The notes beneath the pieces are model-generated. The model had not been told where the DNA came from, did not search any database, and saw nothing but the letters and a program-made list of their open reading frames with translations. From positions 1 through 25,953 of the forward strand of contig QFQB01000019.1 of the NCBI GenBank assembly GCA_003241475.1: DNA of 25,953 nt, in the 5' to 3' direction. This DNA is from Micavibrio aeruginosavorus. GTDB lineage: Bacteria; Pseudomonadota; Alphaproteobacteria; Micavibrionales; Micavibrionaceae. The position numbers and the translations under genes are program-made. Positions 15,091 through 22,320 of this stretch are shown piece by piece; the stretch's first letter is position 1; every line of letters begins with the position of its first letter.

Positions 15091-16626
15091 ATGAAAGGGA
15101 ACGCCCTGAAATTTCTTATAACTGCTTCCGTGCTGGTGTTGCTGGCCGCGCCTTCGTACGCGCAGGTCGCTGGCACAGCTGTGCAGGGGGCGGGAAGCAC
15201 AACGGGCACGTCTGCACAGGCGCCGGCTACGCCGCCTTTGCCGGACCCGACGCAGGCGCAGGCGGAAAATCCCGCCAACAATCCTGCCGATCCGCCGACG
15301 CCGCCATCCGAAGAATTGTCGCAGCCGGACACGCTGAAAGATCAGGGAACGCAAACGACGAGCGGCGCGGAATGCGTGACGTCGCTCTCTGAAATCACCA
15401 AAATCCGAGAACCGGAATTTTCGACCGGCAATGTCTGGGACATCGTCTATTCCGAAGGGGGAATGGATGTGTTTGCCGATGCTGTGCCGCTGGAGAATGA
15501 TGAAATCGTCGCGGGCGGCGCGTTCACCAAAGATCCCGAGGATAAAATCTATCATCCTTTGCTGGTCAAATACGACGAGCGGTTGAAGCCCGTCTGGGAA
15601 GTGCGCACCGATACCAAGGAATTGCAAACCATCCATCGCATCATCAAGACCAAAGACGGGTTTACCGTGCTGGGCGATATGAACGTCTCCGGCCAAGGCG
15701 CAGGAATTTATATCGGTTCCTACGACAATGACGGCAAAGTCAAAGGCAAGCCTGCGCCGCTGTTCGAAGCGGGCGGCGACCTCGATGCGAAAGCCTTCGT
15801 GCAGGCGAGCGATGGTTCGGGCTATGTGATTGCCGCGCAGTTTATCGATTCAAAAGATCAGGAAAAACAGTACGGCATTCTTTATAAAATCTCCCGCGCC
15901 GGAAAACAGGTGTGGAAGCGCACGTTCAAAACGGGACGGAGCACCGTGTTCAACAATGTGCAGGCGACGCTGGATGGCAATTATGCCGTTACGGGACAGA
16001 TCGTGATGGAAGGCAACAAATCCGGCGGATGGCTTTTGAAGGTTGACCAGAACGGCGCGATCCAATGGCAGAGGACATATCCGCGCGGCGTTGCGGCCTC
16101 GCTACAGGCGGCGGGCCAAACCAAGGAAGGCGAATTTATCCTGACCGGCAAGACCCGTCCTTTCGATTATCAGGGCAAGGGGCTTGGCGCGTGGGTCATG
16201 AAAACCGACAGCATCGGCAATCCTCTGTGGCAGCGGTTCTTCGTCGGCGCCTATACATATGAAGCGCCTGATCTGGTGGTTTATGAAGACGGCCGCGCCA
16301 GCGTTCTGGTCAACGGCGGCGCGCTGGATTCGCAGCGCCGTTCCCATGCGCGTCTCATTACATTCTCGCCGCTAGGCCAAATCCACCATCTCGAGGACTT
16401 TACCGAAGGGCAGAATGCGGCGTCACACAGGCTGGTGTCCGGCTTGGGCGGGGAGCGCATTCTGGTCGGATATACCCAGACCAGCTTCGGGGAAAAGCAG
16501 GAAACCAATGAGGCGGGCGCGGCCCCGGATTATACGTTCGATGGCTGGCTGATGGCGGCCAGCCCGCTCGATCTCTATGAAGACCCTTGTAAAACCAAGC
16601 CTTCGGTCAGCCCTATTTTACCCTGA
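15091..16626 (+). CDS. Secreted beta-propeller-like protein of unknown function
   Basis: I chose the ATG at 15091 because it gives a clean Sec signal peptide (cleavage after PSYA); the upstream in-frame TTG at 15061 spoils it. An Ala/Pro/Thr/Gln-rich linker of about 70 residues follows, then about 400 residues with recurring blade-like units of the type 'K-x-D-x-x-G-x-x-x-W-x-R' plus 'DGxYxxTG' (for example LYKISRAGKQVWKRTF, LLKVDQNGAIQWQRTY, VMKTDSIGNPLWQRFF). This pattern suggests a periplasmic or outer-membrane-anchored beta-propeller, similar in style to PQQ/BamB-like or SBBP repeats. Two Cys, one at each end of the domain, may pair. No enzyme motif is seen. 511 residues. rluD follows after 33 nt. 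Confidence 0.7.
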   Translation: MKGNALKFLITASVLVLLAAPSYAQVAGTAVQGAGSTTGTSAQAPATPPLPDPTQAQAENPANNPADPPTPPSEELSQPDTLKDQGTQTTSGAECVTSLSEITKIREPEFSTGNVWDIVYSEGGMDVFADAVPLENDEIVAGGAFTKDPEDKIYHPLLVKYDERLKPVWEVRTDTKELQTIHRIIKTKDGFTVLGDMNVSGQGAGIYIGSYDNDGKVKGKPAPLFEAGGDLDAKAFVQASDGSGYVIAAQFIDSKDQEKQYGILYKISRAGKQVWKRTFKTGRSTVFNNVQATLDGNYAVTGQIVMEGNKSGGWLLKVDQNGAIQWQRTYPRGVAASLQAAGQTKEGEFILTGKTRPFDYQGKGLGAWVMKTDSIGNPLWQRFFVGAYTYEAPDLVVYEDGRASVLVNGGALDSQRRSHARLITFSPLGQIHHLEDFTEGQNAASHRLVSGLGGERILVGYTQTSFGEKQETNEAGAAPDYTFDGWLMAASPLDLYEDPCKTKPSVSPILP

Positions 16627-16659
16627 CATTTTCCCGCCATCCGTGCTACAACGCGCGCC

Positions 16660-17661
16660 ATGAGCGATTTTGACGAAAGCGAAGACGAAGCCAGCGGGGC
16701 GCAGGAGTTCACCGTGACCGATGCCGGACGGCTGGACAAGGTTCTATCCGATCTTGCCGGAGACGGCGTGTCGCGCTCGCGCCTCAAGGCGTTGATCGTC
16801 GATGGGCAGGTTGCGCTCAACGGCAATATCTGCGATGACGCTTCGCGCAAGGTTTCTATTGGCGATCTTATCAGCCTGACCATTCCCGAAGCGGTCGAGG
16901 CCCTGCCGCAACCGGAAAACATTCCGCTCGATGTTGTTTATGAAGACGATGACATGCTGGTTATCAACAAAGCCGCAGGCATGGTCGTGCATCCGGGCGC
17001 CGGCAACCAGAACGGCACGCTGGTCAGCGCGCTTTTATATCACTGCGGCGACACGCTTTCGGGCATCGGCGGCGTCAAGCGTCCGGGCATCGTGCACCGC
17101 TTGGATAAAGATACGACAGGCCTGATGGTCGTTGCCAAGAACGACCGCGCCCATAACGGATTGGCGGCGCAATTGTCGGATCGTTCGCTCTCGCGCATTT
17201 ATCAGGCGCTGGTGTGGAAGGAAATCACGCCGATCAAGGGCACGATCAATGTGCCGATCGGCCGGCACATGCAAAGCCGCGTGAAGATGTCCGTCCGCTC
17301 CCACCGCATGGGACGCGAGGCGATCACGCATTATCTGCGCGAGGAAGTCCTGCACGGCGTCATCTCGCTGGTGACGTGCCAGCTGGAGACGGGGCGCACG
17401 CACCAAATCCGCGTCCATATGCAGCATCTGGGGCATCCGCTATTGGGTGATCATGTTTATGGCCTGCCGGAGCAGGAGCAACGTTCGCTTCTCAACCGTG
17501 GGTTGTATGAGGATGACGTCAAAGAAGCCGTTCTCGGCTTCCCTCGTCAGGCCCTCCATGCCGCGGGAATCCACTTCGTCCACCCTGTGACGGGGGAGGA
17601 AATGGAGTTCGAGGCGGATCTGCCGGATGATCTTGCGGAACTGTTTTCTATTCTCTCTTAA
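16660..17661 (+). CDS. rluD: RluD-family 23S rRNA pseudouridine synthase
   Basis: Converts uridines in 23S rRNA to pseudouridine; E. coli RluD modifies 1911, 1915 and 1917 in helix 69. An acidic N-terminal stretch is followed by an S4 RNA-binding domain (about residues 22-80, RLDKVLSDL...SRSRLKALI), then the catalytic domain with HRLDKDTTG (catalytic D149), NKAAGMVVHPG and the C-terminal GRTHQIRVHMQHLGHPLLGDHVYG. The 333 residues are normal. There is no strong Shine-Dalgarno before the ATG. The stop is immediately followed by a palindromic repeat that may act as an mRNA 3' end. Paralogues RluA/RluC are the alternative, but the S4 domain and the motifs favour RluD. Confidence 0.9.
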   Translation: MSDFDESEDEASGAQEFTVTDAGRLDKVLSDLAGDGVSRSRLKALIVDGQVALNGNICDDASRKVSIGDLISLTIPEAVEALPQPENIPLDVVYEDDDMLVINKAAGMVVHPGAGNQNGTLVSALLYHCGDTLSGIGGVKRPGIVHRLDKDTTGLMVVAKNDRAHNGLAAQLSDRSLSRIYQALVWKEITPIKGTINVPIGRHMQSRVKMSVRSHRMGREAITHYLREEVLHGVISLVTCQLETGRTHQIRVHMQHLGHPLLGDHVYGLPEQEQRSLLNRGLYEDDVKEAVLGFPRQALHAAGIHFVHPVTGEEMEFEADLPDDLAELFSILS

Positions 17662-17740
17662 CGTCATTCCGAGCATATGCGAGGAATCTTCGTCGGAACG
17701 GATAGGGCAAAGATCCCTCCGTTTCGCGTTCGGGATGGCG
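17662..17740. repeat. Palindromic intergenic repeat element (CGTCATTCCGAGC type)
   Basis: It starts directly after the rluD stop codon. The left arm CGTCATTCCGAGC (17662-17674) pairs with the right arm GTTCGGGATGGCG (17728-17740), allowing G-U pairs; an inner stem is GAGGAATCTT (17681-17690) with AAGATCCCTC (17710-17719). The long imperfect hairpin of about 79 nt and the GTCATTCCGAG-GAGGAATCT wording resemble dispersed palindromic elements found in many alphaproteobacteria and Rickettsiales genomes. Only one copy is in this window. It could terminate or stabilise the rluD transcript. Confidence 0.65.
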
Positions 17741-17820
17741 AATTGTTGTTTTGATAAATTTCATTTAAAAACAATTGGTTATGTAAGATTTGTACCGCAA
17801 ATTTGCGCAATCTATAAAAT

Positions 17821-17850
17821 TTTACATAAAATTGAATTATAAGGTATAAC
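17821..17850 (+). promoter_or_regulatory. Sigma-70-type promoter of candidate small RNA
   Basis: TTTACA (17821-17826) and TATAAC (17845-17850) are separated by 18 nt in an AT-rich stretch. The predicted transcript start is at about 17856-17857 (GG). No coding frame follows; a hairpin-rich segment and a terminator do. Confidence 0.55.
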
Positions 17851-17855
17851 AATTT

Positions 17856-17973
17856 GGTCTGCGGGGACCATTGCCTTGGCTAAGAGACGAAGGAAAGTCA
17901 CACCAACACAAGTTTTATGCTTAACCGATCTGGTACCCACGACTATAGCCGCCCCTCACGGGGCGGTTTTTTT
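17856..17973 (+). ncRNA. Candidate small RNA of about 118 nt, family not recognised
   Basis: It is bounded by a promoter ending at 17850 and a strong terminator ending at 17973. Possible secondary structure seen by eye: a local hairpin TGGTC/GACCA (17855-17870) that competes with a longer-range stem GGGGACCA (17863-17870) with TGGTACCC (17931-17938), flanked by GTC (17857-17859) and GAC (17940-17942). An inner stem is GGCTAAG (17878-17884) with CTTAACC (17920-17926), with one mismatch. There is no open reading frame of note. It does not match 5S rRNA, tmRNA, SRP RNA, RNase P RNA or 6S RNA as I know them. It lies between rluD and the convergent ClpA-N gene. Confidence 0.5.
17949..17973 (+). 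terminator. Strong Rho-independent terminator of the candidate small RNA
   Basis: The stem CCGCCCC (17949-17955) / GGGGCGG (17960-17966) with a TCAC loop is followed by seven T. There is no T-tract on the other side, so it acts on the plus strand only. It is too far from rluD (about 290 nt) to be simply its terminator without the intervening promoter. Confidence 0.85.
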
Positions 17974-17996
17974 ATGTGCATTCTTATCCTAAAATT

Positions 17997-18626
17997 TTAA
18001 GGGGTGTTGAATGGGCGTCCCACACGAGCGCGTACCAAAGCCTTGATCTCATCCTGCAGGCTTTTGTCGCGGCACAATGGTTCTACAATGCCGGGCGTGT
18101 AATGCGGATCTTTTGGAAACGCATTGTAAATCCATTGAGACAGGAGGCTTTCTGCATTCTGTTCTTGTGCGCGCTTTCGCTCTTCTTCTTTTGGCCTGTG
18201 GCCACGGGCATAAGAAACGGCATCAATGCGGCTGAAATGTTGTTGCGCCAGATAATACGCGGCATAGCTTTGTTGTTCCGACAAAATGGCGGCCAATAGA
18301 TTTATTCCGCTAATATTTTCTATACCGAAGGCTTGTGCTTGAAGACGCGCTCTTTGCATAGCTCTATCTGCTCCAGCTGTGACTAAAAGTATTTCTGGTT
18401 CTTGGGGTAGGCGAATATCTTCCAGGTTTTCGGTATGATAGGATTCAAGTGATTGCCTCAAGCGCTGTATGTCCACATCAAATTCATTCAAAGCACCCGC
18501 CGCATCCTTGTCATCCAACAGGGCCAAAAGAATAGTTTCTGTGACAATATATTCTTGTTTGTGGGATCGCGCGTAATCTTCGGCGCGTTTGAGCGTGGCT
18601 TCGAGTTCTAGTGTCATGGTCGGCAT
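17997..18626 (-). CDS. Orphan ClpA-type N-domain protein without AAA+ modules
   Basis: A 209-residue protein. Residues 5-140 form the double Clp_N repeat of ClpA (LEATLKRAEDYARSHKQEY, TILLALLDDKDAAGAL, then LQAQAFGIENISGINLLAAILSEQ, AYYLAQQHFSRIDAVSYARG). In ClpA this domain binds the adaptor ClpS and substrates. A charged linker (144-160) follows, then residues 179-208 (GIVEPLCRDKSLQDEIKALV...GRPFNTP) resemble the ClpA/ClpB segment 'GxIDPLIGRxxEIxRxIQxLxRRxxNNP' just before the Walker A. The protein stops exactly there, so it lacks any ATPase motif. AAGGAG at 18634-18639 gives 7-nt spacing to the ATG. It could be an adaptor-like or decoy protein, or a shortened clpA paralogue. No remains of the AAA+ part lie downstream. 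Confidence 0.75.
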   Translation of the reverse strand: MPTMTLELEATLKRAEDYARSHKQEYIVTETILLALLDDKDAAGALNEFDVDIQRLRQSLESYHTENLEDIRLPQEPEILLVTAGADRAMQRARLQAQAFGIENISGINLLAAILSEQQSYAAYYLAQQHFSRIDAVSYARGHRPKEEERKRAQEQNAESLLSQWIYNAFPKDPHYTPGIVEPLCRDKSLQDEIKALVRARVGRPFNTP

Positions 18627-18691
18627 AAGATTACTCCTTGATGAGCGATAGTTTTATCAGGCTTTTAAGTTATGTCAATAAATTACAAGAA

Positions 18692-18720
18692 TTGACATTA
18701 TAGGAATAAAATCATATTAT
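18692..18720 (+). promoter_or_regulatory. Near-consensus sigma-70 promoter (rightward)
   Basis: TTGACA (18692-18697), 17-nt spacer, TATTAT (18715-18720). The predicted start is at about 18727, 35 nt before a 35-codon frame and about 230 nt before the amino-acid dehydrogenase gene. Confidence 0.65.
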
Positions 18721-18726
18721 GGTCAA
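18697..18726 (-). promoter_or_regulatory. Sigma-70 promoter (leftward) of the ClpA-N gene
   Basis: Read on the minus strand: TTGACC (18726-18721), 18-nt spacer, TATAAT (18702-18697). The predicted start near 18690 gives a 5' untranslated leader of about 64 nt. Its elements overlap those of the rightward promoter. Confidence 0.6.
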
Positions 18727-18761
18727 TGCTTTGTGTTTCGCCAAAACACCACCACGAAAGT

Positions 18762-18869
18762 ATGAATCCTGATCAACATTGCGCCGTTGAAATGAAAAAA
18801 TCCGCAAAACAAACTATTGAAGGGCGTCTAAAAATTAAAAATACGCCGAACGAACTGAACAAAAGTTAA
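18762..18869 (+). CDS. Possible 35-residue small protein or leader peptide
   Basis: The ATG at 18762 opens a frame of 35 codons ending in TAA at 18867-18869. It lies 35 nt after the predicted start of the rightward promoter and upstream of the dehydrogenase gene. The peptide is hydrophilic and basic (MKKSAKQ, GRLKIKN), without a signal or membrane segment. GAAAG directly upstream is a weak ribosome-binding site. It may be translated, or the region may simply be a 5' untranslated leader. The rest of the gap to 18957 shows no further gene. Confidence 0.22.
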   Translation: MNPDQHCAVEMKKSAKQTIEGRLKIKNTPNELNKS

Positions 18870-18957
18870 TGCTGGCCAGAATACCGCGGCAAAAACGGTT
18901 GATCTGTGTGCGCCTTACCCCTAACAAAGAGTGGCTATATAAGAAAAGAGTGGTGAG

Positions 18958-20145
18958 ATGATTTTCAAAGATTTGGACAAAGCTGTTCTGGGGCAGAATT
19001 CTTCCTATGACCACCATGAGACCGTGCGGCGTTTCCTGCTGGGGCCGGATTCCGAAACATTGGCGATTGTCGCCGTTCACAATAGCAATCTTGGTCCTGC
19101 GCTCGGCGGGTGCCGCATGCGCCCTTACGCGACCGAAGAAGAAGCGCTGACCGATGTTTTGCGCCTTTCGCGCGGCATGACCTACAAAAACGCCATGGCC
19201 GGTTTGCCGCTGGGCGGCGGCAAGGCCGTAATCCTTGGGGATTTCCGAAAAGATAAAAGCGATCAGATGATGGAAGAGATGGGCGAGTCCGTCGAAACCT
19301 TCGAAGGCAAATATGTGACGGCCGAAGATTCCGGCACTACCGAGCATGATATGCTGGTGATGTCGAAGCAGACGGAGCATGTGACGGGACTGCCGCCGGA
19401 ATATTTTGTCGGCAAGGATTTTGGCGAACTGGGCGGAAATCCATCGCCGCTGACGGCGCTCGGCGTTTATCGCGGCATTCGCGCGGCGGCAAAGCATCGT
19501 TATGGCGGAGACTCTCTTGTGGGTTTGAAGGTTGCGGTGCAGGGGATCGGCGCGGTTGGATTGGAGCTGTGCAAGCTGCTCCGTCAGGACGGCGTGGAAA
19601 TTTTCATGACGGATGTCGATGCGGCGCGGCTGAAAGACGCGAGAGAAGCGCTTGGCGGCGGTCACATCGTTTCACCGGACGAGATTTTCGAGATTGAGGC
19701 CGAAGTGTTTGCGCCTTGCGCCATGGGCGGCATTTTGAACGATGACACCATTCCGAAACTGAAAGCCCATATCGTTGCGGGCGCAGCCAACAACCAACTT
19801 TTGAAGGCGCATCACGATATTCAGCTGCTGGACCGCGACATTCTTTACGTGCCTGATTATGTGCTTAATTCCGGCGGCGTGATCTGCGTGGGATACGAGT
19901 ATTTTAGAAAGAGCGGGTACAATCCGCTGGATCTGGAGATCAGCCGCGAGAGCATGGTGCATCATGTCGAGCGCATCGGCGATACGGTGGCCGAGGTTTT
20001 GTCTTATGCGAAAGACAAGCATATGGGTACGGGCGAAGCCGCGGACAAGCTGGCCGAAGAGCGTTTTATGGAGGCCAAGCCGTTCACTAGTTCTGAACCG
20101 CCTGCCAGTTTCGGCCAAGGCGGCGGTAAGACATTGGTTCAGTAG
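18958..20145 (+). CDS. ldh: Leucine/branched-chain amino-acid dehydrogenase
   Basis: NAD-dependent oxidative deamination of L-leucine (or valine/phenylalanine) to the 2-keto acid, Glu/Leu/Phe/Val dehydrogenase family. Motifs: LGGCRMRPY near residue 48, the substrate and catalytic lysines K77 (MTYKNAMAG) and K89 (LPLGGGKAVI), EDSGTTEHDM, and the NAD-binding Rossmann motif VAVQGIGAVGLEL. The 395 residues exceed the usual 350-365 because of a C-terminal tail (after about residue 370, PFTSSEPPASFGQGGGK). That tail lies opposite the 3' end of the YjbH gene, a 59-nt antisense overlap. The ribosome-binding site is weak (GAGTGGTGAG before the ATG). Leucine is more likely than other substrates, but this is not provable here. 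Confidence 0.88.
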   Translation: MIFKDLDKAVLGQNSSYDHHETVRRFLLGPDSETLAIVAVHNSNLGPALGGCRMRPYATEEEALTDVLRLSRGMTYKNAMAGLPLGGGKAVILGDFRKDKSDQMMEEMGESVETFEGKYVTAEDSGTTEHDMLVMSKQTEHVTGLPPEYFVGKDFGELGGNPSPLTALGVYRGIRAAAKHRYGGDSLVGLKVAVQGIGAVGLELCKLLRQDGVEIFMTDVDAARLKDAREALGGGHIVSPDEIFEIEAEVFAPCAMGGILNDDTIPKLKAHIVAGAANNQLLKAHHDIQLLDRDILYVPDYVLNSGGVICVGYEYFRKSGYNPLDLEISRESMVHHVERIGDTVAEVLSYAKDKHMGTGEAADKLAEERFMEAKPFTSSEPPASFGQGGGKTLVQ

Positions 20146-22162
20146 CCTCGTAAAGCGACAACGGCTTATCCAGCATCTGCCCGTCGTCGCGTCCCATGGG
20201 TTCGGCCTTGATGCGGGCGGCGCTTCCTTCGGGAATGAATTTCAAACCGCCCAGCGGAATGGCCAGTTGCAATCCTGCAATCACATTCCGGTCTGCGCCA
20301 AAGACATCCTTGTCGTCTGAATTTGTGGCCGTGACGTAGCCTTTGATTTTTACGCCGTTGTCGAATTGCGTTTCCGCCCCGCCGCTTGCGCCCCAATCGC
20401 CGCCGAGAAAACGGCCGGCCTTGAGATAGGCTGTCAGATCGGTGTTCGGGATGTCGTAATAGAGCGTTCCGTGCCCCGTCCATGATGCATCGTCGCCGCG
20501 GAGGCCGAGCGCAAGCGGCGCTGTTGGGTCGCGCTTAAAGGCATTCCATCCTTCAAGTCCGATAGCAAAAGGAGAAGCAGAGGGGCGGTAAAGGATCTCG
20601 CCGCCATAGCCCGCGTACATTTCCTCCAAGATACCCGCCGTTGCCGCGAAATGAATATCCGGCAATATGGTGTGCATCCAGCCGATATAGGCGCGTTCGG
20701 CATTGACGCGGTTGGCTGTGAAGTAATCCGCGTCGCCGCGCACCGATTTCAGATTGATGTTCTTGAATTTTGAAAGCCTGTGCAGATTGTCGGCGATATT
20801 AAGCCGCAGGCCCGCGCCGGACAGAAATCCGTATTTCCATTCGCTTGTCTTTTCGGCGACAAGCGATGCGCGGTAAAGATGGGTTGTCTCTTCTTCTTGC
20901 GGACTGATCGAGAGTTCGGGAAAGAGTTTCAGTTTTTCGAACATATTATCGCGGCCTGAAGATGCGTATTTTTGCGAGAAGGAGGCATCCTGCCAGACTT
21001 CTTCGGGGCTGGCGTTTCCTTCCGCCAGATTCTGCACATCGCGTTTCGATAGAGTGATGCTGTTGCCGCGCAGGCCCTGACGCGCGGGAATGATGGTGAT
21101 GGTCGCGGTATCCTTGTCCGCTTTGGCGGCCAACGCCTTTGCGGCGCGGCCTATCTGCATGGCCGAAGGCTGCGCATCGTTCAGATGCAGGACGGCGGCC
21201 AGATCGCGGCCGTCCTTAACAGGCTCTCCCATATGAATGGACGGCTCGTCATCGCCGCCGCGCTGTATTTTTGCCCAGAGCTTGCCGAACATGCCCTCGT
21301 CTTTTCCGGCGATGGCGGGATTGTCTTTGTAGGATTTTATTTTTCGCTTGTAGAGATTGTCCTGCAGCGTGATGCGCGCCATGATTTTGTCGCCGCCGAT
21401 CAGGGACGTTCCGAACCCGAACCATGGCGTCGGGTTGTAATTGAATCCGACGCTCCATAGGGCTGGAGCATCGAAATCAAAGGAGCGGCGCTCGCCGGGC
21501 GACCTGTCCGCGCCGATATCGGCTTTGAAGGATAATCCTTCTATTGGGAGCGCGTATTCGAATCCGCCGAACAGGCCGATCTCCTTGCCTGTGAACCAGT
21601 CGGCGGGCGAGGCGGCGTTTTGATCCGTGTAGTTGCGTTCGCGGTCAAAGTGCGAAGACAGTCGCGCCAGCGGATTTGGCAGGATGCCGCCGCTACCCAT
21701 GCGCCCCCAAGCGATGCCAGCGGTAAAATCGAAATTGTAGTAGCGTTTGGAGAGAGCGAAATATTCGGATGAAAAGCGTTTATGTCCTAAAGCTGAATCC
21801 ATTCCGAACGCGATTTCGGGCGCATATCGCCCTTCTTCGCCCAGCCGCAGTTTGAAATCCATGCCGGGATAGACGCGATGCGGCTGCTCTCCGATCGAAG
21901 AAACTTCCATGCTTTGCCGCAGATTGACGTACAAAGGCTTCGCAATTTGCATTCCAATGAAAGCGTGGTTGTAAGGATCTAGCGTGCTTAGGCCTGCACG
22001 CGCGATGCCTTCTTCATCCATGCGAGCGGTAGGAATTGTATTCAACCCAATCATGCCTTTGAAATTTGTGGATTTTACAACTTCATTGGCATACGCCATC
22101 TTTACCGCAGTCGTTACTGTGGCAATCAATACGCAGGCATGTAAAAACAAGAAACGCGGCAA
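20087..22162 (-). CDS. yjbH: YjbH-like outer-membrane exopolysaccharide protein
   Basis: A large exported protein (691 residues from the chosen start) of the YjbH family, predicted outer-membrane beta-barrel linked to exopolysaccharide production. A Sec signal peptide ends at AYA-N. The N-terminal FKGMIGLNTIPTARM and GIARAGLSTLDPYNH stretches are typical; many alternating hydrophobic/aromatic strands follow, with conserved endings such as GGLKFIPEGSAARI. I chose the TTG at 22162 (giving MPRFLFLHACV) because GAGG lies 10 nt upstream and the signal peptide is clean. A TTG at 22195 would add 11 residues but has no Shine-Dalgarno. The yjbE/F/G partners are not adjacent. It is divergent from the hybrid kinase gene and convergent with the dehydrogenase, overlapping it by 59 nt. 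Confidence 0.85.
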   Translation of the reverse strand: MPRFLFLHACVLIATVTTAVKMAYANEVVKSTNFKGMIGLNTIPTARMDEEGIARAGLSTLDPYNHAFIGMQIAKPLYVNLRQSMEVSSIGEQPHRVYPGMDFKLRLGEEGRYAPEIAFGMDSALGHKRFSSEYFALSKRYYNFDFTAGIAWGRMGSGGILPNPLARLSSHFDRERNYTDQNAASPADWFTGKEIGLFGGFEYALPIEGLSFKADIGADRSPGERRSFDFDAPALWSVGFNYNPTPWFGFGTSLIGGDKIMARITLQDNLYKRKIKSYKDNPAIAGKDEGMFGKLWAKIQRGGDDEPSIHMGEPVKDGRDLAAVLHLNDAQPSAMQIGRAAKALAAKADKDTATITIIPARQGLRGNSITLSKRDVQNLAEGNASPEEVWQDASFSQKYASSGRDNMFEKLKLFPELSISPQEEETTHLYRASLVAEKTSEWKYGFLSGAGLRLNIADNLHRLSKFKNINLKSVRGDADYFTANRVNAERAYIGWMHTILPDIHFAATAGILEEMYAGYGGEILYRPSASPFAIGLEGWNAFKRDPTAPLALGLRGDDASWTGHGTLYYDIPNTDLTAYLKAGRFLGGDWGASGGAETQFDNGVKIKGYVTATNSDDKDVFGADRNVIAGLQLAIPLGGLKFIPEGSAARIKAEPMGRDDGQMLDKPLSLYEATEPMSYRRLGRNWQAVQN

Positions 22163-22320
22163 GGTTGAACAACCTCGACTAGATAATGAAAACAATAAGT
22201 TATAGTGTGCGTGAAATGCATGTGTATGTCAAAGCCAGTTCTCATCGGGTTGTGAGGCCATATTCTTTCTGTCATATATAAAACTATGGGTTGTATTTTA
22301 TTGGGGTGAGCGGTTTGCGG

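Noticed and set aside
15076..15696. 206-codon minus-strand frame opposite the secreted propeller gene
   Set aside because: It is Arg-rich and low in complexity, antisense to a gene with a clear signal peptide and repeats.
17856..17973. Resemblance of the small-RNA candidate to 5S rRNA or RNase P RNA
   Set aside because: Short matches (GAAGGAAAGTC, GATCTGGTACC) recall parts of these RNAs, but the conserved helices and order are missing and the length does not fit RNase P.
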